From: CAMPJM01 sp964440915 | GTDB taxonomy: Bacteria; Bacteroidota; Bacteroidia; Cytophagales; Cyclobacteriaceae | Direction: 5' to 3' | Length of the DNA: 8,684 nt | NCBI GenBank assembly: GCA_964440915.1 | Contig: CAYTTV010000096.1 | Location: 1-8,684, forward strand | Part shown: positions 1 to 5,918 of the stretch, piece by piece | Layout of the letters: each line of letters begins with the position of its first letter | Numbering within the stretch: the stretch's first letter is position 1 | The notes under the pieces: generated by a model | Told to the model about the DNA's origin: nothing | The model's database searches: none | What the model saw: only the letters and a program-made list of their open reading frames with translations | Position numbers and translations under genes: made by a program

Positions 1-81
1 AAAAATCATTTTGGCTAAAGCCACAGTCTCTCAATTCCTAAGCCACTGGATAAATCACTGGCAATTGATGCGAACTATGAT
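1..81. repeat. Structured intergenic repeat, copy 1 (about 81 bp)
   Basis: Positions 1-55 are identical to 324-378, and 56-81 match 379-405 apart from one 1-nt indel and a few substitutions. The copy contains the small palindrome GGCTAAAGCC (13-22). It also contains a hairpin in which TCAATT (31-36) pairs with AATTGA (63-68), and GCCACTG (42-48) pairs with CACTGGC (56-62) with one C/C mismatch. The left edge coincides with the window edge, so the true repeat may extend further left. There is no open reading frame. It resembles REP-like dispersed elements, but no database comparison was possible. Confidence 0.85.
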
Positions 82-323
82 ATCCCTTTCAAAAGAAATA
101 TAATCGCTTAACCCTTCAATACTAGCCACTTATGCGGGTCTTTTCAAAACCGTAGGACGCGAAACCTAGAGGCAATTATGCAAGGAAACCAGATCAATAG
201 GGATGGTGCTTTAGCCCCTCACCTCATGAGTTCCCAAAGGCTTTAGCCAAAGGTCTTGTAGACAGGTTTTTGATCGGCATGGGTGACCCGGAAATACCAT
301 TCATCCGTCATACCAGCTCAAGG
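82..323. other. Gene-less spacer between the two repeat copies
   Basis: No reading frame of convincing length or composition lies here on either strand. The spacer carries the repeat's core in the opposite orientation: GGCTTTAGCCAA at 239-250 is the exact reverse complement of TTGGCTAAAGCC at 11-22 and 334-345. A shorter version, GCTTTAGCC, lies at 208-216. This suggests the whole 1-405 block is one composite repeat unit, or a decayed mobile element with flanking direct repeats. No transposase remnant was recognised, and no tRNA or other known RNA fold could be made out by eye. Confidence 0.5.
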
Positions 324-405
324 AAAAATCATTTTGGCTAAAGCCACAGTCTCTCAATTCCTAAGCCACTGGATAAATTCAGTGGCAATTGATGCGAACA
401 ATGAT
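324..405. repeat. Structured intergenic repeat, copy 2 (82 bp)
   Basis: This is the second copy of the repeat at 1-81. Here the hairpin is perfect: GCCACTG (365-371), an 8-nt loop, then CAGTGGC (380-386). It is extended by TCAATT (354-359) pairing with AATTGA (387-392) across a 5-nt one-sided bulge, CCTAA. The copy is also bounded by a short inverted pair, ATCATT (328-333) and AATGAT (400-405). Copy 1 keeps 6 of the 7 pairs in the inner stem, so the fold rather than the exact sequence may be what is kept. Confidence 0.85.
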
Positions 406-431
406 CCGCCATTTGCCATGCACAACACACA

Positions 432-467
432 CAAAAAAAGCAGCATCAGTTGTACCTGATGCTGCTT
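432..467 (-). terminator. Rho-independent terminator of the small secreted-protein gene
   Basis: A perfect 10-bp stem, GCAGCATCAG (440-449) with CTGATGCTGC (456-465), has a 6-nt loop and extends by two A-T pairs. Read leftward it is followed by a run of seven T (complement of 433-439). It sits about 50 nt beyond the stop codon of the leftward gene at 518-781. The weaker T content on the plus side makes leftward termination the main reading. Confidence 0.88.
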
Positions 468-517
468 CTATTAAAAAATAAAAAAATGTATTGCTGAAAA
501 AATAAATGTGCTATTGA

Positions 518-781
518 TTACTCTACAGTTACTTCAGACTCTTCAGTCTTTGCTTCTGCTTTTTCTTCTTTCTTAGCTTCTTTTTTGTGTTTTTCTACAC
601 TTTTATCTTCTTTTTTCGGAGCCTCTGATTCTGCTTCTACAGCATCAGCTTCAGACTCAGCTTCTACAGCTTCTATTTCAGTAGCTTCTGTGGAAGTTGG
701 TTCGTAAGCATCTGCATCTTGTGCATTTACTACAGTAAATCCTAACAAGGCAATTCCGAAGGTTAACAATATCTTTTTCAT
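518..781 (-). CDS. Small secreted Glu/Ala/Lys-rich protein of unknown function
   Basis: The 87-residue product has a clear Sec signal peptide: MKK, a hydrophobic stretch at residues 4-18, and a likely cut after VNA at residue 20. The mature part of about 67 residues is low-complexity, with roughly 20 Glu, 12 Ala and 10 Lys and no Cys or Trp. It is almost certainly disordered. Charge is arranged in blocks: an acidic first half, a Lys-rich stretch at about 56-75, and an acidic tail. The octapeptide AVEAESEA occurs twice (38-45 and 47-54). I do not recognise a family. The gene runs leftward and ends before a strong terminator. It lies 209 bp from the leftward yjdM gene, so it probably has its own promoter, although no TAnnTTTG match was found upstream. 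Signal peptide, clean start and terminator all support a real expressed gene. Confidence 0.8.
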   Translation of the reverse strand: MKKILLTFGIALLGFTVVNAQDADAYEPTSTEATEIEAVEAESEADAVEAESEAPKKEDKSVEKHKKEAKKEEKAEAKTEESEVTVE

Positions 782-990
782 AATCTCTGTAATTTTAGGT
801 TAAATGGTTTAATTCTATGAGGCTTATATAGAAATAGCGTGCCAGAAAAATAAACACCACTTAAATAATTGATTTACAGGATATTATAAATTATAAGCGT
901 TACAGAAGATTAAGTTTTGTTGTGGATAGAAGTAACAAAGTGGGGAAAAGAACCACAGTTCCACAGGTATAAAAGAAGTGTTTTTTGTAG

Positions 991-1332
991 TTATGCTTTT
1001 CTCACAAATTCAGACTTCAGGGCCATTGAGCCAAATCCATCGATTTTGCAATCTATGTTATGATCGCCATCAGTCAATCTGATATTTTTCACTTTTGTGC
1101 CAGCTTTTACGGGCCTTGGAGCGCCCTTGACCGGCAAATCTTTTATGACTACCACCGTATCTCCATCTTGAAGCACATTGCCATTGGCATCTTTAACGAC
1201 GTCTTCTGTATTATGCTCTTCCTGGGTTTCATTAGGGTTCCATTCGTGGGAACATTCGGGGCACATCATTAAAATTCCTGTAGAATATCCGTATGGCGAT
1301 TTACAGCTTGGGCAGTAGATGTTATCTGACAT
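991..1332 (-). CDS. yjdM: Zinc-ribbon protein YjdM (PhnA family)
   Basis: The 113-residue protein matches the YjdM/PhnA family over its full length; E. coli YjdM is about 111 residues. The N-terminal zinc ribbon has Cys7-x2-Cys10 and Cys24-x2-Cys27, followed by the family's EW pair at residues 30-31. The C-terminal SH3-like domain carries the signature VKDANGN (46-52), then IKDLPVKG, GTKVKNIRL and the DCKIDGFG block near residues 94-101. The family was named after the E. coli phosphonate region but is not required for phosphonate breakdown. Its cellular role is uncertain, so no pathway should be read into the name; no phosphonate genes are nearby. It is transcribed divergently from lpxK across a 172-bp gap. 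An exact TAATTTTG element lies just upstream of the start, which would leave almost no 5' leader. Confidence 0.93.
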   Translation of the reverse strand: MSDNIYCPSCKSPYGYSTGILMMCPECSHEWNPNETQEEHNTEDVVKDANGNVLQDGDTVVVIKDLPVKGAPRPVKAGTKVKNIRLTDGDHNIDCKIDGFGSMALKSEFVRKA

Positions 1333-1339
1333 TGAACTA

Positions 1340-1347
1340 CAAAATTA
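1340..1347 (-). promoter_or_regulatory. Candidate Bacteroidota -7 element for yjdM
   Basis: The minus strand reads TAATTTTG, an exact match to TAnnTTTG, ending 7 nt before the yjdM ATG at 1332. A -33 TTG at the usual spacing is not visible. If used, transcription would begin at or next to the start codon, giving a leaderless or near-leaderless message. Chance occurrence in AT-rich DNA is a real alternative. Confidence 0.3.
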
Positions 1348-1447
1348 ATTGAACAAACTTTTAAACGTAAAGATAACATTTCTAGCCCTCATAATGGAAT
1401 AATCTTGCTCACTGTATATTAATATATTGAATTGTATAATTGTCCAA

Positions 1448-1467
1448 AAATTGACCTGCGTCAATTT
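1448..1467. promoter_or_regulatory. FNR/CRP-family-like palindromic operator candidate
   Basis: A perfect 8-bp inverted repeat, AAATTGAC, is separated by CTGC from GTCAATTT. The inner TTGAC-N4-GTCAA has the half-site sequence and N4 spacing typical of FNR/FixK-type boxes (TTGAT-N4-ATCAA and variants). Its centre lies 47 bp before the lpxK ATG and about 125 bp before the yjdM ATG. For lpxK it would sit just upstream of, or over, the promoter. The regulator and the target gene are inferred. Confidence 0.5.
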
Positions 1468-1504
1468 GTAGGGTGAGACGTAAAAATTACATAATTTCGC
1501 AAAT

Positions 1505-2569
1505 ATGCCTTTACGTCAAATTTTACTGTTACCCTTTAGTGTATTGTACGATGTCGCCACGAGGCTGAGGAACCACCTCTATAACATTGGCTCCAAGCCT
1601 GTGATTCATTTCGAGACCATCATGATAAGTGTAGGAAACCTGGCTGTAGGCGGGACGGGAAAATCACCTATGGTAGAGTATCTGGTCAGGCTATTGAAAG
1701 ACCAATACAAAGTAGCCACCTTGAGCAGAGGCTATGGCAGAAAGACCAAAGGCTTCATGATGGCTACTGACCAAGCAACGGCCGCAAGTATTGGCGATGA
1801 ACCGATGCAGTTTTTTAGGAAATTTAAGGATGAGGCAATAATAGCAGTAGGGGAGGAAAGGGCCGAGGCAGTTCCAGAAATACTGTTCCAAAACCCAGAT
1901 GTAGAAGTAATTGTCTTGGATGATGCCTACCAGCACAGGAAAGTGGAACGAGACCTTAATATTTTGCTTACTGTTTATGATAATCCATTTTTTAAAGATT
2001 ATGTACTTCCGGCCGGTCGGCTGAGAGAAGCAAGGATAGGTGCCCAACGCGCTGATGTGGTGGTAGTAACAAAGTGCTCATCAGCTTTATCAGAAATGGA
2101 AAAGGCGTCATATATTCAATCGATTAGAAAATATTCCAAGGCAGACGTGCCCGTTTTTTTTAGCAATGTTCGTTATGAGAATCCGCAACCTATTTATGGC
2201 AAAGTGGGAGAGCCAGCCGGAAGGGCTGTTTTAATATCAGGATTGGCGAATGCTGGCCATTTTGAGCGCTATGCACAAAACAAGTATAAAATACTTCAAC
2301 ATTTGGCTTTTGGCGACCATCATCATTACACCTTAAAAGACGTGCTGCATATAAAAGAACAATTTACAGTGTTGGGTGGAGATTTTATATTGACAACAGA
2401 AAAGGACATGGTAAAATTGCTAACACCTGAAATACAAGCTGTTTTGGGAGAGTTGCCCATCTATTATGTCCCTATATATACCTATATTTTGGACCAGGAA
2501 GAGGCCTTCAAAGAGATCGTGCTGAATTCTGTTATAAAAAGGAAAGATAGTTTACAGGGAATTATATAA
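1505..2569 (+). CDS. lpxK: Tetraacyldisaccharide 4'-kinase LpxK
   Basis: LpxK phosphorylates the 4' position of the tetraacyl-disaccharide-1-phosphate precursor of lipid A, at the inner face of the cytoplasmic membrane. The 354-residue length is normal. The family landmarks appear in order: an amphipathic, membrane-facing N-terminus (residues 1-25); the P-loop region GNLAVGGTGKSP (44-55); SRGYGR (74-79); GDEP (97-100), whose Asp98 corresponds to the catalytic Asp of the family; DDAYQHR (139-145), where Bacteroidota often have Ala in place of Gly; and LPAGRLRE (168-175). The start fits the family's usual N-terminus. No Shine-Dalgarno is visible, and a near-consensus TAATTTCG at 1492-1499 leaves almost no leader. 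A palindrome lies 47 bp upstream. The porin gene follows after 2 nt, so the two are surely cotranscribed. Confidence 0.96.
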   Translation: MPLRQILLLPFSVLYDVATRLRNHLYNIGSKPVIHFETIMISVGNLAVGGTGKSPMVEYLVRLLKDQYKVATLSRGYGRKTKGFMMATDQATAASIGDEPMQFFRKFKDEAIIAVGEERAEAVPEILFQNPDVEVIVLDDAYQHRKVERDLNILLTVYDNPFFKDYVLPAGRLREARIGAQRADVVVVTKCSSALSEMEKASYIQSIRKYSKADVPVFFSNVRYENPQPIYGKVGEPAGRAVLISGLANAGHFERYAQNKYKILQHLAFGDHHHYTLKDVLHIKEQFTVLGGDFILTTEKDMVKLLTPEIQAVLGELPIYYVPIYTYILDQEEAFKEIVLNSVIKRKDSLQGII

Positions 2570-2571
2570 TT

Positions 2572-4440
2572 TTGAACGTGCAAAAAAGGATTTACCTATT
2601 TCTAACCCTGTTTTTTCTCCTTGCCCTTACTCATTTGGTGCAAGCGCAAATATTGGATGATTCCACCAAGCAGGTGTATGGTCCCACAACGACAAGGTAT
2701 TTCTATGAGTCTTCTATCATCCAGCAAAGAGACACCTTGTATGTGCTGGATACCACCCTCGTAGATTTTCAATATTTCAGTGAGGTAGACAAGCATGGAA
2801 GAAGGCTTCAGGACCTGGGCAATCTGGCTACAGCTATTCGGCCCATTTTTTTTGAAGCACCTCGTGAAATCGGGCTTACCTCAGGTTTCAATGCTTACAA
2901 TTTTTACTTTATATCTCCCGAGGCCATACAATATTTTGATTCCAGATCGCCCTATTCTAAGGTGGCCGCTGTGTTCGGAGGCAATGGCAGGTCAACGGTA
3001 GATGTTGACTTTAGCCGGAACATCAACCCACGATGGAATTTTGGTTTGGATTTCAAAAGGGTTTCCGCAGACAGACAAATAGGCGCCACGGGGTTTGCAC
3101 AGGACAGGCATGCTATGTCTACAGCCTACGATGCCTACACGGCATTTATCACGCCCGATTCTACCTATAGAATTTTAGCCAATATCTCCAGATTAAAGCA
3201 AGACGTGAATGAATCAGGGGGGATCTACCCATTTACGAATGATGGCGTAATGGAAGAAATTCCAGATGGGCTGTTTGACTATGAAGAAGAAAACGTTTGG
3301 CTTTCCAATGCCAAGGGTTCGGAGCTTAGGATCAACACTCATATTTATCACCAATATAGGCTTTCAGACTTTACTACGCTTTTCCATAAGTTTGATATGC
3401 TCAAGCAGGATGTGAACTTCGAAAATGATATCAGTGGGGCGGATTCGTTGTTTTATGATCGGAAATATATCGACAGCAAACAGACAAGCGATCGGAGCAT
3501 ATTCCGATCAGTGACCAATGTCGGGGGAGTAAAGGGTGATTTCGGAGGCTTTTTCTATCAACTTTATTACAAGCGACGTGATGTGAGCTTTGCCTATAAA
3601 TATTTGCCCTCCCCAGGTTATGAAACTGAGAATTATGGAGGGTTTGACATATCTTATTTGCAGGAGAATTTAGGGATGGTTGGTTTTTTTGGTGAGTATC
3701 TTTTGGGGGGCAATTATAAGGTAGGCGCCAGGCTCACCAGCAAGTGGCTAGAAGGCAGCATCCAAAGAGTTCGTTCAGAAGCACCCTATTTATTTAGAAG
3801 ATACTTCGGCAATCATGACGAATGGAATAACAACTTTAGTCCTATGGAAACAGACGAGCTAAAGGGCGCTATAAACGTAGAAATTGGCAATCTTCTGATA
3901 AAGCCTCGGCTTAGCATAAGCAATGTCAATCGATATCTTTATTTCGATGAAAATGCCAGGCCAGCACAAGCTAGCGGGTTGAGTCAGATACTTTCCCCTG
4001 GCGTGGATTTTAAGATTACTTTCCTGAAAAACCTGCACTTTGAATCTGCAGTTACTTATACGGCCGTCACCGGAGATGCCAAAGACAACTTCCGGATTCC
4101 AGCACTATTTGCCAACGCCTCTTTATACTATACCAACTTTGTTTTCAATGATAAGCTACAATTACGAGGTGGTTTTGAAGGCCATTTTCAAACAGCCTAT
4201 TATGCGCATGATTACGATCCTGTGACAATGCAGTTCTTTCTGCAAAATCACTTCGAGATACCACAATATTATACAACAGACTTCTTTGTCAATTTCAAAA
4301 TCAGCAGTGCCAGAATATTCTTTAAACTGACAAATTTTGGACAGTTAGTGGGACTAACAGATGGATATTTTGCTACGCCCTACTATACAGGTCAAAGAGG
4401 GAGCATTGATTTTGGTCTCAACTGGATGTTTTATGACTAG
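2572..4440 (+). CDS. Putative outer-membrane porin (Porin_10 family)
   Basis: The 622-residue protein has a Sec signal peptide: a KR pair at 5-6, a hydrophobic core at 7-19, and a likely cut after VQA at residue 25. A beta-barrel-like sequence follows, with alternating aromatic and polar strands. The opening block (TRSPYSKVAAVFG-like, then DVDFSRNINPRWNFGLDFKR) and the C-terminal block (ARIFFKLTNFG, YFATPYYTGQRGSIDFGLNWMF) are characteristic of the Bacteroidota putative-porin family. The substrate is unknown. There is no ATG: TTG at 2572 or GTG at 2578 are the only sensible starts, since an in-frame stop lies at 2548-2550, and both leave the signal peptide intact. An AGGGA motif at 2556-2560, inside the lpxK tail, could serve as ribosome site. 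It lies 2 nt after lpxK, suggesting translational coupling and a shared role in outer-membrane assembly. Confidence 0.85.
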   Translation: MNVQKRIYLFLTLFFLLALTHLVQAQILDDSTKQVYGPTTTRYFYESSIIQQRDTLYVLDTTLVDFQYFSEVDKHGRRLQDLGNLATAIRPIFFEAPREIGLTSGFNAYNFYFISPEAIQYFDSRSPYSKVAAVFGGNGRSTVDVDFSRNINPRWNFGLDFKRVSADRQIGATGFAQDRHAMSTAYDAYTAFITPDSTYRILANISRLKQDVNESGGIYPFTNDGVMEEIPDGLFDYEEENVWLSNAKGSELRINTHIYHQYRLSDFTTLFHKFDMLKQDVNFENDISGADSLFYDRKYIDSKQTSDRSIFRSVTNVGGVKGDFGGFFYQLYYKRRDVSFAYKYLPSPGYETENYGGFDISYLQENLGMVGFFGEYLLGGNYKVGARLTSKWLEGSIQRVRSEAPYLFRRYFGNHDEWNNNFSPMETDELKGAINVEIGNLLIKPRLSISNVNRYLYFDENARPAQASGLSQILSPGVDFKITFLKNLHFESAVTYTAVTGDAKDNFRIPALFANASLYYTNFVFNDKLQLRGGFEGHFQTAYYAHDYDPVTMQFFLQNHFEIPQYYTTDFFVNFKISSARIFFKLTNFGQLVGLTDGYFATPYYTGQRGSIDFGLNWMFYD

Positions 4441-4497
4441 TAGGCAGGAAATGAAAGTTTTAAAAGTAAAAACACATAGATTAATTTAAATTGTAAT

Positions 4498-5079
4498 ATG
4501 CTGGGTTTAAAATTGCCTACCGATCCACGGTGGGTGGATATTGCCGAAAAGAACATAGAAGAAATTCTCATAGATCATGCCTATTGTGAGCAAAAAGCAG
4601 CTTCTTCCTGTATTTCCCTCATCATTCATTTTCCAGAAAAAGAAGCATTGGTAGACGTACTTACTCCGGTAGTCGCTGAAGAGTGGGAACATTTCGAAAG
4701 GGTTTTAGCCCAATTGAAAAAAAGGGGACATAAGCTGGGGAAAAAGAGGGTGGATGAATATGTGGTGCAGTTGACCAAACATGAAAAGAAAGGTGGATCT
4801 CGTGACCAGCAATTGATGGAAAAATTACTAATCAACGCTTTGATCGAAGCGAGAAGTTGCGAACGCTTCAAGCTGTTGTGGAAAAACCTTGAAGATGAGG
4901 AACTGAAACAATTCTATTATGAACTCATGGTATCTGAGGCAGGGCATCATACCAACTTTATCAATTTGGCCAAGTTATATATGCCTGAGGACATTGTGAA
5001 CAAGCGTTGGCAGGAATACTTAGAAATTGAGGCTGATATCATAAAAAACTTAGATTTGCGTCCTGATAGGATGCACTAA
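4498..5079 (+). CDS. miaE: tRNA-(ms2io6A)-hydroxylase MiaE
   Basis: MiaE is a non-haem diiron enzyme that uses O2 to hydroxylate 2-methylthio-N6-isopentenyl-adenosine at tRNA position 37, giving the cis-zeatin-type nucleoside. The 193 residues form a ferritin-like four-helix bundle with all expected iron ligands: Glu31 (in HAYCEQKAA), Glu62 and His65 (EExEH region), Glu117 (in LIEARSCERF), and Glu147 and His150 (SEAGHH). The PRW at 10-12 and ARSCERF at 118-124 are also typical of the family. The substrate-making enzymes MiaA and MiaB are not in the window. The gene starts 57 nt after the porin with no terminator between, so readthrough is possible. The LOG-family gene follows after 53 nt. The O2 requirement implies at least facultatively aerobic growth. 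Confidence 0.95.
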   Translation: MLGLKLPTDPRWVDIAEKNIEEILIDHAYCEQKAASSCISLIIHFPEKEALVDVLTPVVAEEWEHFERVLAQLKKRGHKLGKKRVDEYVVQLTKHEKKGGSRDQQLMEKLLINALIEARSCERFKLLWKNLEDEELKQFYYELMVSEAGHHTNFINLAKLYMPEDIVNKRWQEYLEIEADIIKNLDLRPDRMH

Positions 5080-5094
5080 AAAAATTGCTGTCAG

Positions 5095-5102
5095 TATATT
5101 TG
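5095..5102 (+). promoter_or_regulatory. Candidate -7 element for the LOG-family gene
   Basis: TATATTTG is an exact TAnnTTTG match in the 53-bp miaE-LOG gap and would give a leader of roughly 25 nt. No TTG stands at the normal -33 spacing, so this is half a promoter at best. If real, the LOG gene can be expressed independently of miaE. Confidence 0.35.
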
Positions 5103-5132
5103 ATAAAGTTATCACCCTATATAATCTAACCC

Positions 5133-5684
5133 ATGAAACGTCTGTGCATATTCTGCGGTGCTAAAAGCGGCAGTAATGCTGTCTATAAAGAGGCAGCGGT
5201 GAACATGGCTAAATTGATGGCCCAACAGCAAATTGAGTTGATTTTCGGTGGAGGAAAAGTTGGGCTAATGGGCGTACTGGCTGACACTATGCTCGCCCAT
5301 GGCGGGAAGGTGCAGGGCGTAATACCACAAGGGCTCATGGACGAAGAAGTGGCACATACAGGGCTAACAGCGCTGCACGTTGTCAACACGATGCATCAGC
5401 GCAAAGAATTGATGTACAAAATTTCTGATGGTTTTATTGCTATGCCCGGCGGGTTTGGCACTTTGGATGAGTTTTTTGAAATACTTACTTGGTCGCAACT
5501 GGGCCTGCATAAGAAGCCGATCGGCTTCCTTAATGTCAATGGCTTCTTCGATCATTTGATCAACCATTTTGAGTTAATCGTAAAGGAAGGTTTTGTAAGT
5601 CAATCTTTGATTCAAAGGATTATCGTAGAAGAGGACGAAGCCCAACTTTTAAAAAAACTCGAAACTAACATCATAAGGATCTGA
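5133..5684 (+). CDS. LOG-family nucleotide 5'-monophosphate phosphoribohydrolase (TIGR00730 type)
   Basis: LOG-family enzymes cleave the N-glycosidic bond of nucleoside 5'-monophosphates. The best-known members release free cytokinin bases from isopentenyl- or zeatin-riboside monophosphates. The 183-residue length is standard. A Rossmann-like fold starts with CIFCGAKSGS (5-14), followed by FGGGKVGLMG (38-47), the MHQRK block (87-91) with Arg90, and the signature PGGFGTLDE (105-113) ending in catalytic Glu113. The nucleotide loop and both catalytic residues are intact. Old annotations as lysine decarboxylase are wrong for this motif. The gene lies directly after miaE, whose product creates zeatin-type bases in tRNA, which makes a cytokinin-nucleotide substrate plausible but not proven. 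Another nucleotide monophosphate is the main alternative. Confidence 0.93.
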   Translation: MKRLCIFCGAKSGSNAVYKEAAVNMAKLMAQQQIELIFGGGKVGLMGVLADTMLAHGGKVQGVIPQGLMDEEVAHTGLTALHVVNTMHQRKELMYKISDGFIAMPGGFGTLDEFFEILTWSQLGLHKKPIGFLNVNGFFDHLINHFELIVKEGFVSQSLIQRIIVEEDEAQLLKKLETNIIRI

Positions 5685-5890
5685 AAGTTTGGTGAATGAC
5701 CATTAATAAAAGGCATACACAAAATAAAAAACATTGCTCACTTGTGTCCTCGGAAAAATAAAGTAGCAAAGGACGACGAGCAGAATAGACTAAAGTTTGT
5801 AATTATTTCATTATTCAATCATTCTTTCCGCTATCAAATACTGAAATCGATATATTATCCTTATTTTTTACGTAAGTTTTAATATTATTA

Positions 5891-5898
5891 TAAATTTG
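5891..5898 (+). promoter_or_regulatory. Candidate -7 element for accA
   Basis: TAAATTTG is an exact TAnnTTTG match, ending 20 nt before the accA ATG. The 234-bp gap 5685-5918 is AT-rich and otherwise without recognisable features, so accA probably has its own promoter here. No clear -33 TTG is visible at the expected distance. Confidence 0.45.
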
Positions 5899-5918
5899 TG
5901 CGGTAAACTTAAATCAAG

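Noticed and set aside
225..303. Short minus-strand frame (26 codons, starting MNGISGSP) in the spacer between the 5' repeats
   Set aside because: It is too short, ends inside the repeat-like core word, and matches no family I know. It is probably incidental.
1..405. CRISPR array
   Set aside because: There are only two repeat copies of about 82 bp, 242 bp apart, with no regular short spacers and no cas genes.
950..967. GAAC-CACA-GTTC palindrome and CCACAG direct repeat downstream of yjdM
   Set aside because: Only 4 bp of pairing and no adequate T-run on the minus strand. It is too weak to call a terminator or operator.
1691..2047. 118-codon minus-strand frame inside lpxK
   Set aside because: It lies fully within the conserved kinase domain on the opposite strand and has no domain, signal or regulatory support.
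5693..5745. Possible terminator after the LOG-family gene (TGGT-ACCA and ACACAA-TTGTGT pairings)
   Set aside because: The stems are 4-6 bp with poor loops and no T-run. They are no better than chance in AT-rich sequence.
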